This document shows positions 8,168 to 18,298 of a stretch of DNA of 64,000 bases, in pieces. Location: the NCBI GenBank assembly GCA_913775725.1, contig CAJYNG010000027.1, positions 1 to 64,000 on the forward strand. Direction: 5' to 3'. This DNA is from an uncultured Stenotrophomonas sp. Lineage in GTDB: Bacteria; Pseudomonadota; Gammaproteobacteria; Xanthomonadales; Xanthomonadaceae. The position numbers and the translations under genes were made by a program. The notes under the pieces were generated by a model. It was not told the origin of the DNA, did not search any database, and worked only from the letters and a program-made list of their open reading frames with translations. Each line of letters opens with the position of its first letter. Position 1 is the first letter of the stretch.

Positions 8168-9339
8168 GCGCCGCGCGCGTCGAGTGCGGCCACCGCCGGC
8201 AGGGTCTTGCCTTCCAGGAACTCCAGGAACGCACCGCCGCCAGTGGAGATGTAGCTGACCTGCTTGGCGATATCGAACTTGTCGACCGCCGCCAGGGTGT
8301 CGCCGCCACCGGCGATGGAGAATGCCGGCGAGCTGGCGATGGCGCGGGCCAGCGCTTCGGTGCCCTTGCTGAAGGCTTCGAACTCGAACACACCGACCGG
8401 ACCGTTCCAGACCACGGTGCCGGCCTTGTCGATCAGCTGCGCGTACTGCGCAGCGGTCTGCGGGCCGATGTCCAGGATCAGATCGTCTTCGGCAACGGCG
8501 TCGACCGCCTTCACTTCGGCAACAGCGTCCGGCATGAACTGCTTTGCGGTGACCACGTCGACCGGCAGCGGAATGTCGGCGCCACGCGCCTTGGCATCGG
8601 CCACGATCTTCTTCGCGGTATCCAGCAGGTCCGGTTCGTACAGCGACTTGCCGACCTTGTAGCCAGCGGCAGCAATGAAGGTATTGGCGATGCCGCCACC
8701 GACGATCAGCTGATCGACCTTGCCGACCAGGTTGGCCAGCAGTTCCAGCTTGGTGCTGACCTTGCTGCCGGCGACGATGGCCAGCAGCGGCTTGGCCGGT
8801 GCATCCAGCGCCTGCGCCAGCGCGTCCAGTTCGGCCATCAGCAGCGGGCCACCGGCAGCGACCGGGGCGAAGCGGATGACACCGTGGGTGGAGGCCTGCG
8901 CACGGTGCGCGGTGCCGAAGGCATCCATCACGAACACATCGCACAGCGCCGCGTACTTCTTCGACAGGGCTTCATCGTCCTTGCCCTCGCCGACGTTCAT
9001 GCGGCAGTTTTCCAGCAGCACCAGCTGGCCCGGCTGCACGTCGACGCCGTCGACCCAGTCACGCACCAGCGGAACCTCGCGGCCGAGCAGCTCGGACAGG
9101 CGCTGGGCGACCGGCGCCAGCGAATCGGCTTCGCTCCACACGCCTTCCTTCGGGCGCCCCAGGTGCGAGGTGACCATCACCGCCGCGCCCTGCTCCAGCG
9201 CGCGCTTGAGCGTCGGCAGCGAAGCGGTGATGCGCTGTTCGGAGGTGATGCGGCCATTCTCGATCGGCACGTTCAGATCCTGGCGGATCAGCACGCGCTT
9301 GCCGGAGAGGTCGAGGTCGGTCATGCGGACGATGGACAT
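8164..9339 (-). CDS. pgk: Phosphoglycerate kinase
   Basis: A 391-residue monomeric kinase (1,3-bisphosphoglycerate + ADP to 3-phosphoglycerate + ATP). The N-domain has [13 protein letters not shown] and SHLGRPKEG; the C-domain has the nucleotide-binding GSKVSTK, the WNGPVGVFE strand and the GGGDT loop near the end. Length is typical for bacterial Pgk (387-398). I use the ATG at 9339 (MSIVRMTDL), with AAAGAG upstream; a TTG two codons earlier is possible but needless. The stop overlaps the start of the HAD phosphatase gene by four bases. Confidence 0.96.
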   Translation of the reverse strand: MSIVRMTDLDLSGKRVLIRQDLNVPIENGRITSEQRITASLPTLKRALEQGAAVMVTSHLGRPKEGVWSEADSLAPVAQRLSELLGREVPLVRDWVDGVDVQPGQLVLLENCRMNVGEGKDDEALSKKYAALCDVFVMDAFGTAHRAQASTHGVIRFAPVAAGGPLLMAELDALAQALDAPAKPLLAIVAGSKVSTKLELLANLVGKVDQLIVGGGIANTFIAAAGYKVGKSLYEPDLLDTAKKIVADAKARGADIPLPVDVVTAKQFMPDAVAEVKAVDAVAEDDLILDIGPQTAAQYAQLIDKAGTVVWNGPVGVFEFEAFSKGTEALARAIASSPAFSIAGGGDTLAAVDKFDIAKQVSYISTGGGAFLEFLEGKTLPAVAALDARGA

Positions 9340-9992
9340 GGGCAACTCTTTGGCTCAGGGACGGGATGCCGGGGTACGGCAGACGGCCATTGTATCGGGT
9401 ACGGGTGGTGGGAGGGCCGATGCCTGCGGCAGGCAGAGGCGCAGGGCAACTGCAACTGCCAAAGCGCTGGCGCTTCATGATGCTGGAGGTGGGCCGGAGC
9501 GGTGTGGGCTGGCAGGGGGCGCCGTGAATCCGTCCATGGAGGCTTGGCAGCCGCATCCATGCGGCTGACACCCCTGCCAACCCACACCGCCCCGGCCTCG
9601 ACAGGTTCATGAGGTGATGCGGATGGCAAAGGCGGAAGCAAGAGCGGTTTCTAGTGTCGGACGGAGAAGGAATGTAGAGCCGAGCCCATGCTCGGCTGGA
9701 GATTTCGCGGAGAGCAGCCGAGCGTGGGCTCGGCTCTATAAAGAGCGCCCAGCGAAGCTGCTTTGCTTTTGCTCTTCTTCTTTCTCTTCCGTGGGTGGAA
9801 GCAACCGGAAATTGTCAGAGGCCGGGCGGGGTGGGTTCGCGGGGGTGTCAGCCGCATGGATGCGGCTGCCAAGCCTACAAGGACGTACTTGCGGCGTCCC
9901 CCACGAACCCACCCCGCCCGGCCAAGCGCGGCTTTTGCTTTTGCTTTGCACGACCAACCCCACCCACGAGGGGCTGCGCCGTTCGCCGGAAC
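9340..9992. repeat. 653-bp repeat-rich intergenic region (elements B and C plus SMAG)
   Basis: No gene is supported. Element B: arms 9492-9518 and 9571-9597, pairing with two G-U type differences. SMAG dimer: 9672-9737, two GAGCCGAGC palindromes with closing arms TAGAGCCGAGCCCA and TGGGCTCGGCTCTA. Element C: arms 9820-9845 and 9898-9923, one G-U type difference. The interiors of B and C share an identical 30-base core in opposite orientation (9541-9570 and 9846-9875), containing the hairpin AGCCGCATGGATGCGGCT. The pgk promoter must lie in 9340-9490. Confidence 0.75.
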
Positions 9993-11369
9993 CTACGCCG
10001 AAGGCGCCGGCTTCTGCCGAAGCAGGCTGACCGCCAGGCCACCCACTACCAGCACACCCAAGCCCAACAACGCCCACAGCAACCACGACTTCCAATCGTG
10101 CTGCGGTTTCAGCGCCGCGTCGCCGGCCAGCGGCTCCGGGCTGCCTTCCAGGCGCGCCAGCGTCGGCTGCCACGACGGATCATTGCGCTGCCGCAGTTCC
10201 TCGATCAGCACACCGATCGGTGCCTCCATCCGACGCGCGGTCGCGCTGCCCACCGCCAGTGCATACGGCGCTGCCCCCTGGCTCAGGAACACCAGCACTT
10301 CCGGCTGGTAGCCCAGGCGCAGGGTCGGTGCGGTCGCGGTTTCCGCCGGGTTGGCCACCAGCTTCCAGTAGCGGTCGCGATGCACGCCGCCCAGCGGCTG
10401 GGCCGCTGATTGCTGGCGCTGGCCCTGCGCGCCCTGCTGCAACTGGTAGGCAATCCACGGCGCACTGCGGCGCTGCCACTCTGCACTCTCGTCGTCGCGG
10501 CTGAACAATGTCCACTGCACCAGGCTGTTGTCGGTGCTGGCCACGTCGGCACGCGCCGCCGGGAATCGGCCATCCATTTCGAAGGTGAATTCGCCCTTGC
10601 CCGTCGAGGCCGGTTCCAGCGACAACCACTCCCACGGCAGGGTGGCCGGTGCTGGCGGCAGTTCCGCCAGTACGCTGCGCAGCGTCGGCAAGCGCGCATC
10701 GCCCTGTGCCAGTACGCGCAGGTAGCGTGCCTCGCCATTCACCTGCAGGCGGCGCTGCAGCAGGCGCTTGCCGGCGCGCTGCAGGTCCACCAGCGGAATG
10801 TCACGCCCGACCGCCCGCCAGTGTTGCAGATCGTCGCTGGCATCCAGCTGCACCTGCGCCTGCAACGGCTGTCCGCTGTCAGCCCAATCCAGCACCAGTG
10901 CCGCCAACGGTTGCTGGCCGAGCACACTGGCATCAATCAGCCAACCACCCTGCCCGTTCGCTGCCGCACCGCCGCTCACGCGTGCTTCGACGCGACGGAC
11001 ACGGCCATCGGTATCGCGCTCGGTCAGCAACTGCAGATCGTTGCGCTGTGCTTCGGCCAGCGGCGGCAACGCGAACCACGGCAGCTCACGCTGCACAGGC
11101 GGCTGTGCCAGCGGCTGGTCCGGCGCCAGCAATGCCGATGGCAACGATTGGCCGGCGGCGTTGAACACCTGCAGGTCACCCAGGTCTGCGGCACCTGCAC
11201 GGCGATAGATCGCCGGCTCCAGAACTACCCTGTACGCACCGGACTGTGCGCTGGACAGCGTCAGCGGCCACTGCTCGGCGTACTGCGTGCGGTAGTCGGC
11301 GGCCTGCACCGCGACGGCGGCCAGCATGCCGAACATCGCCGGCAGCAGCGCCCTGCTCCACTTCCTCAT
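9993..11369 (-). CDS. DUF3999 family periplasmic/membrane protein
   Basis: A 458-residue exported protein: signal peptide (about residues 1-23, ending VQAA), a long beta-rich periplasmic part with repeated jelly-roll-like segments, and one C-terminal membrane helix (about 432-452, SWLLWALLGLGVLVVGGLAV) followed by a short basic tail. This matches the DUF3999 family, whose genes normally sit next to DUF2339 genes as here. Its ATG overlaps the DUF2339 stop codon (ATGA), so the two proteins are made together and probably act as one envelope complex. The function is not known. Confidence 0.8.
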   Translation of the reverse strand: MRKWSRALLPAMFGMLAAVAVQAADYRTQYAEQWPLTLSSAQSGAYRVVLEPAIYRRAGAADLGDLQVFNAAGQSLPSALLAPDQPLAQPPVQRELPWFALPPLAEAQRNDLQLLTERDTDGRVRRVEARVSGGAAANGQGGWLIDASVLGQQPLAALVLDWADSGQPLQAQVQLDASDDLQHWRAVGRDIPLVDLQRAGKRLLQRRLQVNGEARYLRVLAQGDARLPTLRSVLAELPPAPATLPWEWLSLEPASTGKGEFTFEMDGRFPAARADVASTDNSLVQWTLFSRDDESAEWQRRSAPWIAYQLQQGAQGQRQQSAAQPLGGVHRDRYWKLVANPAETATAPTLRLGYQPEVLVFLSQGAAPYALAVGSATARRMEAPIGVLIEELRQRNDPSWQPTLARLEGSPEPLAGDAALKPQHDWKSWLLWALLGLGVLVVGGLAVSLLRQKPAPSA

Positions 11370-14041
11370 TGTTTTTCCTCCACGGACGGCGCCGCGCTGG
11401 GCGGTGCCGGTGCCAGATAACCCACGACCGTGCACAGCAGGCCGTAGGCGATGAACGATGCGATGCCCAGCAGGTTGCCCAGGTGCTGGCGATCGACAAT
11501 GACCAGTTTGGCCAGTACCACGCCCATCAGCACGGCACCGACCATCCACAGCACGCGCTGGCCACGGCGCGATCCCCACACCCAGGCAATCACGCCGAGC
11601 ACGCTCCACAGCACGGTCAGGCTGGTCTGCGCCAGGCTGAAGCGCATCATCGACGCGTTCCACGACAGGCCGCCCCACTGATGCACGCCATGCAGCACAA
11701 CGCTGGTCAGCGCGACGAAGGTTGCAAGTGACAGCAACGGCATACGGATGTTCAGCAATGCCTGCGGTGCCTGCGGCCCCTGAGCGCTGTACAGCCAGCG
11801 CGCCAGCAGCAACAGGCTCAACCATTGGCCGATCTCGGCCGGATTCAACACCGGCAGCCACAACAGCGGCGCGGCGTCGCCCGGCAGCAGCTGGCCGAAC
11901 AGCCAACCCATGGACAGCAGCCCGAACAGCACGCACTGCAGCGGCTGGCGCACGCTGTCGAACGCTGCACCCAGCGGCCAACGCAGTGCGTTCCAGCGCC
12001 ACAGCGACAGCGCCGCCATCAGCAACCACGGCAGGGTCACCAGCAGCGTCGTCCAGCCCTGTGCCAGATCGGCCTCGCCACCGCCCCACAGGGCCAGCAG
12101 CGAAAGCAGCGACGGCCACAGCAGCCACCACAGGAACTGCGCGATGCGCGCCACCGTGTCGCCCCCCTGGCGCAGGCACAGCAGCGTGCGCACACCCAGC
12201 ACCGCGAACACCGCCCAGGCCAGCGCGCCGTAGCCGGCAAACGGCTGATGGTGCGCATCACTCTGCAAAAGCGCCAGCGGGAAGCCCAGCGCCAGCATCG
12301 CCAGTGCGGTCACCCCCAGCGCGCGCGCCGGCTGGCGGCGCTGTACTTCGGCGGCCAGCCACGCGGTGACGGCAGCCAGCACCAGCAATGCATCCACTTC
12401 GGTGCGGTACGGGAAGAAACGGGTGATCTCATGCACCAGGCCACCCAGCCACCACAGCAGGCCCCACAGGTAGTAGACCAGGGCAATCTCGTGGCGTGAC
12501 CTGCGCTGGTAGCTCCAGGCCGACGCGAAGCCAGCCAGTGCCAGCAGCAGCGCCCCGATGGCAGTCGGATTGATCAGGAAGCGCAGATCCTCATGCCAGT
12601 GGTCGCCGCCGGCCACGAAGGCGAACGCAGCGCCGATCTGCAGCAGCGCACCGGACACCTGCGGCAGCCAGCGCTTCTGGCGCAGGCCCAGCCAGGCCAG
12701 GCCTGCACCTTCCAGCGCAAACACGGCACCGGTGGCCCGCGCCGACAATGCCAGCGGCACCGCCAGCGTGGCGAAGCCCACCGCAAGCACGGCATGCGAC
12801 TGCGCCAGCAGGGTGTACGACGCACGTGCGATCAGCGCCCGTGCCAGTACCGCGTAGATCACGGCCAGGCCCAGCGCACACAGTGCCAGCGTCATCGGCT
12901 GCTCGTGCAGCATGCCCGCCTGCAACGAGAACGCGACCAGCGGCGTGCCGAACACCAGGCTGCCATCGATCAGGTCGCGCCGGCCGGCCGGTTGGCGGCG
13001 CGCGTACAGCAGCGGAATCAACAGGTAGAACACGAAGAACAGCAGCAGGAACGGCTCAGTGCTGCTGAACTTGTCCGGTGCGTACTGCAGCACGCCCCAG
13101 AACGTACCGATGCCGAAGGTGAAGGCGAAACCCAGCAGATTCAGCGCACGCCATGGACGGAACCAGGCGATGGCGAAGATGCCTGCATTGAGCACCGCGT
13201 AGTAGCTGAACAACCCCACATGGTTGCCACTGCCGGTGGACAGCCACAGCGGGGCCATGAAGCCGGCCAGGATGCCCAGCACCGCCAGCGTGCGCGAGTT
13301 CTGCACTACCGCCAGCACACACAGCCCGGCCACCAGTGCAATGGAGCTGACGAAGGCGAAGCCGGGCGGAATCAGGTCGAAGCGCTTGAACGCCGCGAAG
13401 ATGGTCAGCAGCAGCACGCCGATGGCACCGCCCTGCAAGGCCAGCGCGAACAAGCGCCTGCGCTCGCGCTGGTGCCAGCCGAAGGCCAGCAGGCCCAGTG
13501 CGCCTACGGTGACGCCAGCCAGGCGCAGCTCGATCGGCAGCACCAGCCAGCCCTGGTCACTGACGTACTTCAACAATGCGGCGACACCGGCCAGCAGCAC
13601 CAGCATGCCGATCTTCACCGGCACGTTGCCCTCGGTGAACCAGCGTTTGACCGCGCCGATGCCGCGTTCGATGAAATTCGGCAGCGCCGGTTCTGGCGGC
13701 AACGGCGGCAGCTCCGGCACCGGCGGTGGTGCAGCAGGACGGGGGGCTGGCGCCTCGATGGGCGCGGCCTCTCGCACCGGCGGTTGTGGGGGCGGCGGTG
13801 CAGCCGCAGCCACCGGCCGCAGGAACGGTGGATCGGCACTGGCCGCGGGCGTGACCACCGGCCGTTCAGGCGCGGGCGCGGGCGTGGCGGCGGCCGGCTT
13901 GGCAGCGGCAGGCGCGGCGGCCATCGCGCTTTCCAGCGCAGCGACGCGGCGGCGCAGGCCGGCGATCATCACCAGCGCGACTACCAGCAGCAGCGGGATG
14001 GCCAACAGGACCAGTACGACCAGGGCGATCAGTGCTTCCAT
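11366..14041 (-). CDS. DUF2339 multi-pass inner-membrane protein
   Basis: An 891-residue integral membrane protein. One N-terminal helix (about 3-28) is followed by an Ala/Pro-rich linker (about 40-118), then roughly two dozen hydrophobic segments to the C-terminus, with short loops and repeated aromatic/Gly patterns. This is the DUF2339 architecture; no catalytic motif is visible. It is the upstream partner of the DUF3999 gene in a two-gene operon. GGAAGC precedes the ATG. A role in envelope polymer handling is sometimes guessed for the family, but nothing in the sequence proves it. Confidence 0.8.
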   Translation of the reverse strand: MEALIALVVLVLLAIPLLLVVALVMIAGLRRRVAALESAMAAAPAAAKPAAATPAPAPERPVVTPAASADPPFLRPVAAAAPPPPQPPVREAAPIEAPAPRPAAPPPVPELPPLPPEPALPNFIERGIGAVKRWFTEGNVPVKIGMLVLLAGVAALLKYVSDQGWLVLPIELRLAGVTVGALGLLAFGWHQRERRRLFALALQGGAIGVLLLTIFAAFKRFDLIPPGFAFVSSIALVAGLCVLAVVQNSRTLAVLGILAGFMAPLWLSTGSGNHVGLFSYYAVLNAGIFAIAWFRPWRALNLLGFAFTFGIGTFWGVLQYAPDKFSSTEPFLLLFFVFYLLIPLLYARRQPAGRRDLIDGSLVFGTPLVAFSLQAGMLHEQPMTLALCALGLAVIYAVLARALIARASYTLLAQSHAVLAVGFATLAVPLALSARATGAVFALEGAGLAWLGLRQKRWLPQVSGALLQIGAAFAFVAGGDHWHEDLRFLINPTAIGALLLALAGFASAWSYQRRSRHEIALVYYLWGLLWWLGGLVHEITRFFPYRTEVDALLVLAAVTAWLAAEVQRRQPARALGVTALAMLALGFPLALLQSDAHHQPFAGYGALAWAVFAVLGVRTLLCLRQGGDTVARIAQFLWWLLWPSLLSLLALWGGGEADLAQGWTTLLVTLPWLLMAALSLWRWNALRWPLGAAFDSVRQPLQCVLFGLLSMGWLFGQLLPGDAAPLLWLPVLNPAEIGQWLSLLLLARWLYSAQGPQAPQALLNIRMPLLSLATFVALTSVVLHGVHQWGGLSWNASMMRFSLAQTSLTVLWSVLGVIAWVWGSRRGQRVLWMVGAVLMGVVLAKLVIVDRQHLGNLLGIASFIAYGLLCTVVGYLAPAPPSAAPSVEEKQ

Positions 14042-14120
14042 TGCGTGCTTCCATTGCGTTCCCGCGCCCCAGCGGCAGCGGTCGACCGCCCCATGCTACG
14101 ACAGGGTGGGCCCCATAAAC

Positions 14121-14149
14121 GACGAACCCCGGCCAGGCCGGGGTTCGTC
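14121..14149 (-). terminator. Hairpin after gap
   Basis: A perfect 14-bp stem (14121-14134 with 14136-14149) directly downstream of the gap stop codon. The tract after it on the minus strand (GTTTATGG) is only weakly T-rich, so it may act as a terminator or as a 3' stability hairpin. Confidence 0.6.
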
Positions 14150-14166
14150 TACGATCTTCGCCGGCC

Positions 14167-15304
<1,138 letters not shown>

Positions 15305-15364
15305 AGCGTTAGCGCGGCGTGAGGCCGAGACTGGTCCCATCCACCCAGCAACGAGAACACCCCC

Positions 15365-15994
15365 ATGCGCAAGACCTCCCCCCTGATCGTGGCCAGCCTG
15401 GCCGCCGCCCTGTCCCTGGCCGCCGCCCCGGCCATGGCCCAGTCCAAGGGCGACTGGACCCTTTCGGCCGGCGTGCACCAGGTGGCACCGAAGTCGAACA
15501 ACGGCTGGCTGGCCAACCACACCCTGAAGGTCGACGTCGACAACGACGTCAAGCCGACCATCACCGGTGAGTACTTCATCGCCGACAACCTGGGCATTGA
15601 AGTGCTGGCCGCGCTGCCCTTCAAGCACGACATCAACATCAACGGCCTGGGCCGCGTGGGCAGCACCAAGCAGCTGCCGCCGGTGGTGACCGTGCAGTAC
15701 CACTTCAACAGCAAGGGCAAGGTGTCGCCGTTCATCGGTGCGGGCGTGAACTACACGACCTTCTTCAGCGAAGACACCACCGGTGCGCTGAAGGACAGCC
15801 GCCTGAAGCTGCAGGATTCGTGGGGCCTGGCCGCGCATGCGGGCGTGGACTTCGCAATCGGCGAGAAGGGCGCACTGCGCGTGGACATGCGCTGGATCGA
15901 CATCGACAGCAAGGTGAAGTTGAATGGCGAGAAGATCGGCACGGTCAACATCGATCCGCTGGTCTACGGTGCGTCGTACGTCTTCAAGTTCTAA
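15365..15994 (+). CDS. ompW: Outer-membrane protein OmpW
   Basis: A 209-residue precursor: signal peptide of 25 residues ending AMAQ, then an eight-stranded barrel of the OmpW family. Family features are the N-terminal GDWTLSAGVHQVAPK, the strand VTVQYHFNSKGKVSPFIGAGVNYTTFF in the middle, and the C-terminal strand ending VYGASYVFKF with the terminal Phe used for outer-membrane assembly. OmpW barrels pass small hydrophobic compounds. A perfect FNR-type box lies upstream, so low-oxygen induction is likely. The ribosome-binding site is weak (AACGAGAAC). Confidence 0.92.
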   Translation: MRKTSPLIVASLAAALSLAAAPAMAQSKGDWTLSAGVHQVAPKSNNGWLANHTLKVDVDNDVKPTITGEYFIADNLGIEVLAALPFKHDININGLGRVGSTKQLPPVVTVQYHFNSKGKVSPFIGAGVNYTTFFSEDTTGALKDSRLKLQDSWGLAAHAGVDFAIGEKGALRVDMRWIDIDSKVKLNGEKIGTVNIDPLVYGASYVFKF

Positions 15995-16007
15995 GCGTGT
16001 GCTGGGC

Positions 16008-16087
16008 GCGGGGGCTTCGCCCCCGCTCCCCCGCTGCACGCAAAACCCTCGCAGCATGTTGCCCCGGTCTTTGCCGGGGCTTTTTTT
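16008..16087 (+). terminator. ompW terminator
   Basis: A GC-rich hairpin (GCGGGGGC-TTC-GCCCCCGC, 16008-16026) is followed by a second stem, GCCCCGG...CCGGGGC (16061-16067 with 16074-16080), and seven T residues (16081-16087). The second is a textbook Rho-independent terminator. Confidence 0.9.
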
Positions 16088-16110
16088 CGGGAAGCATGCG
16101 TAGGCGCGCT

Positions 16111-16200
16111 CTTCTGTAGCGCCGAGCCACGCTCGGCTATCGCGCGGAGCGCGCAGATACCCGAAGAAGAGCAGCCGAGCATGGCTCGGCGCTACAGAAG
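16111..16200. repeat. SMAG-type palindromic dimer
   Basis: Closing arms CTTCTGTAGCGCCGAGCCA (16111-16129) and their reverse complement (16182-16200) enclose two GCCGAGC...GCTCGGC palindromes. It lies between ompW and the convergent GGDEF gene. Confidence 0.8.
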
Positions 16201-16225
16201 CATGAACGGGCCGCCTTTCAGTCGA

Positions 16226-17353
16226 TTATTGATCCGGCGCCACTTCCACCCGGTTGCGGCCGCTTTCCTTGGCGCGATACAGCGCTGCATCGGCGCGTGC
16301 CAATACCTGATCCAGCGTATCGCCACCATCGTCATGCCAGCGCGCGACGCCGATGCTCACACTTATCACCGGGGCCGCATCCGAATCGGCATGCGCGATC
16401 GCCAGCGCCTGCACCTGTTGCCGAAGCTGCTCGAACGGCGCTGATTCCGATTGCCCCGGCGCCCAGTGCCCCAGCGCCACGAACTCTTCGCCGCCGTAGC
16501 GCGCCACCACCGAGTCGCTACCGCGCAGCTGCGCGGCCAGGGTGGTTGCCACCGCATGCAGAACGGTGTCGCCGGCGGGATGGCCGTGGTGGTCGTTGTA
16601 GCGCTTGAAGTAGTCGATATCGATCATGGCGATGCGCAGTGTGCCGCGCGCATGCGACGTGCGCAGATAGCGCTGGAAGATCTGGTTGGCCTGGCGATCG
16701 AAGGCGCGCCGGTTGAGCAGGCCGGTCAGTCCATCGTGGTTGGCCAACGCATCCAGGCGTTGCTCGGCCCGCCAGGTGGCGCGCATCTGCCGTTCGGAAA
16801 TATAGCTACCGACAATACCGGCCAGGTTGCTGGCCTGCACGAACATCACGCTCTGCAGCATCTGTGCCCAGTGCCGGCCCACCTGCAGCTCGGCCAGCAC
16901 GAACGCCAGCGCGATCAGGGTTCCGGTCAGCGTCGCCACCCCGAAACGCAGCCCGCACAGGAAGTAGTTCAACAACAGGAACAGGCTGATGCCTTCGTAG
17001 GGGTAGTTCACCCCGGCACGGTGCGCGGTCCAGATCATGGTCACCAGCGCCAGCCCGCTGACCAGCACGACGCTGCCGCCGAGCCACTGCAGGTGGCGCC
17101 GCAGTACCGGCACGAAGGTCAGCGCGACGCCCAGCAGCAGTGCCGGCAGCAGCACGCCCAGCCGCCAGCGCAGCACCGACGCGTGCACGTCCGGCGGCAG
17201 CCAGTAGGTATCGAGCACGGCAAAGCCCAGCGAGAACGCGCCGGCCACGGCGCAGGCCCAGCGCATGCGCCAGACCACCTGGGCATTGAACGCGTCGGCA
17301 AATCCGCCGTCATCCGGATGACCGACCATGATGCGCCTGTCCGTGATCGCCAT
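16226..17353 (-). CDS. Membrane-bound diguanylate cyclase (GGDEF)
   Basis: A 375-residue protein: five or six membrane helices between about residues 28 and 190 with no known sensor domain, then a GGDEF domain (about 205-372). The active site is YGGEEF, an accepted variant of GGDEF; DGLTGLLNRRAF, the metal-binding MIDIDYFKRYND and HPAGDTVL are intact, so c-di-GMP synthesis from GTP is expected. No RxxD inhibitory site precedes the active loop. The ATG at 17353 abuts a run of 11 C on the + strand (11 G on the coding strand), which acts as or replaces the Shine-Dalgarno. It is divergent from an S1/P1 nuclease gene. Confidence 0.88.
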   Translation of the reverse strand: MAITDRRIMVGHPDDGGFADAFNAQVVWRMRWACAVAGAFSLGFAVLDTYWLPPDVHASVLRWRLGVLLPALLLGVALTFVPVLRRHLQWLGGSVVLVSGLALVTMIWTAHRAGVNYPYEGISLFLLLNYFLCGLRFGVATLTGTLIALAFVLAELQVGRHWAQMLQSVMFVQASNLAGIVGSYISERQMRATWRAEQRLDALANHDGLTGLLNRRAFDRQANQIFQRYLRTSHARGTLRIAMIDIDYFKRYNDHHGHPAGDTVLHAVATTLAAQLRGSDSVVARYGGEEFVALGHWAPGQSESAPFEQLRQQVQALAIAHADSDAAPVISVSIGVARWHDDGGDTLDQVLARADAALYRAKESGRNRVEVAPDQ

Positions 17354-17364
17354 CCCCCCCCCCC
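17354..17364 (-). promoter_or_regulatory. Homopolymeric G11 tract at the GGDEF start codon
   Basis: Eleven consecutive C on the + strand read as G11 on the coding strand, immediately 5' of the ATG. Tracts of this length are prone to slipped-strand changes; here a change in length would alter ribosome-binding spacing without changing the frame. Confidence 0.6.
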
Positions 17365-17455
17365 GCCGCGTGTGCCCGGGTCACCCTAGCGGCCGATGCA
17401 TCAAGACCGTGTGGCGAACACCTGGCCCGGTAAAGCCCGTGCCAGCCCCACACCG

Positions 17456-17461
17456 CTAGAA
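17456..17461 (+). promoter_or_regulatory. Possible -10 box giving a leaderless nuclease mRNA
   Basis: TAGAAT at 17456-17461 ends 7 bases before the ATG at 17469. If used, transcription would start at or next to the initiation codon. There is no Shine-Dalgarno before the ATG, which agrees; no clear -35 box is seen. Confidence 0.35.
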
Positions 17462-17468
17462 TGTACGC

Positions 17469-18287
17469 ATGAAAGCCCTGCACTCCTTCTTCCTCGCCGC
17501 CGCCCTGGCGCCGGCCCTGCTGTCCGCTTCCGCCCCCGCCCATGCCTGGGGCGCGCAAGGCCACCGCCTTGTAGCCGAAGTCGCCGACGCCCGCCTCAAC
17601 CCCACCGCCCGCGCCGAAGTGGACCGCCTGTTGGCCACCGAACCGGACGCCACCCTGGCCAGCATCGCACCGTGGGCCGACCAGCTGCGCGCCAAGGACC
17701 CGGGCCTGGGCCGCCGCTCGGCCGGCTGGCACTACGTCAACATCGCCGAAGACAACTGCCGTTACGAAGCACCGAAGCACTGCAAGAACGGCAACTGCAT
17801 CGTCGAGGCCCTGAAGGCACAGAGCGCCATCCTCGGCGATCGCAGCCTGACCGATGGCGAACGCCTGCAGGCACTGAAGTTCGTCGTGCACCTGGTGGGC
17901 GACATCCACCAGCCGATGCATGCCGGCTACGCCCACGACAAGGGTGGCAACGATTTCCAGCTGCAGTTCGGCAACCGTGGTACCAACCTGCACTCGCTGT
18001 GGGACAGCGGCATGCTCAACACCCGCAAGCTGGACGATGCTGGCTATCTGCCGCTGCTGCAGAGCCAGCGCGCGCCGAAGCTGGCGCGCCAGTCCAACCC
18101 GCAGCGCGACCCGCAGACGTGGGCCGAGGCCAGCTGCCGCATCTCCATGCAAGCTGGCGTTTATCCGGCCACGCGTAAAATCGGTGACGAATACACCGAG
18201 CGCTACCGGCCGCTGGCCGAGGCGCAGCTGCGACTGGCCGGTGAACACCTGGCGCAGTTGCTGAACCGCGTGCTCGGCACGCGCTGA
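17469..18287 (+). CDS. Secreted S1/P1-type nuclease
   Basis: A 272-residue precursor with a 26-residue signal peptide ending AHA, so that the mature protein starts with Trp27, as the family requires because the N-terminal Trp amine binds zinc. The nine ligands of the trinuclear zinc site are all placed as in P1 nuclease: W27, H32, D71, H88, H141, D145, H151, H175 and D179 (the HLVGDIHQPMH segment is diagnostic). Such enzymes cut single-stranded DNA and RNA and remove 3' phosphates. It closely resembles what is known as S. maltophilia SmNuc1, reported to act also on cyclic dinucleotides; that identity is from memory. It shares a divergent promoter region with a GGDEF cyclase and is followed, 11 bases on, by an MBL-fold gene. 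Confidence 0.92.
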   Translation: MKALHSFFLAAALAPALLSASAPAHAWGAQGHRLVAEVADARLNPTARAEVDRLLATEPDATLASIAPWADQLRAKDPGLGRRSAGWHYVNIAEDNCRYEAPKHCKNGNCIVEALKAQSAILGDRSLTDGERLQALKFVVHLVGDIHQPMHAGYAHDKGGNDFQLQFGNRGTNLHSLWDSGMLNTRKLDDAGYLPLLQSQRAPKLARQSNPQRDPQTWAEASCRISMQAGVYPATRKIGDEYTERYRPLAEAQLRLAGEHLAQLLNRVLGTR

Positions 18288-18298
18288 GGAGAGTTCCG

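Noticed and set aside
16226-17353. GGDEF protein as a degenerate, inactive cyclase
   Set aside because: GGEEF is an accepted active variant and the other metal- and nucleotide-binding motifs are intact.
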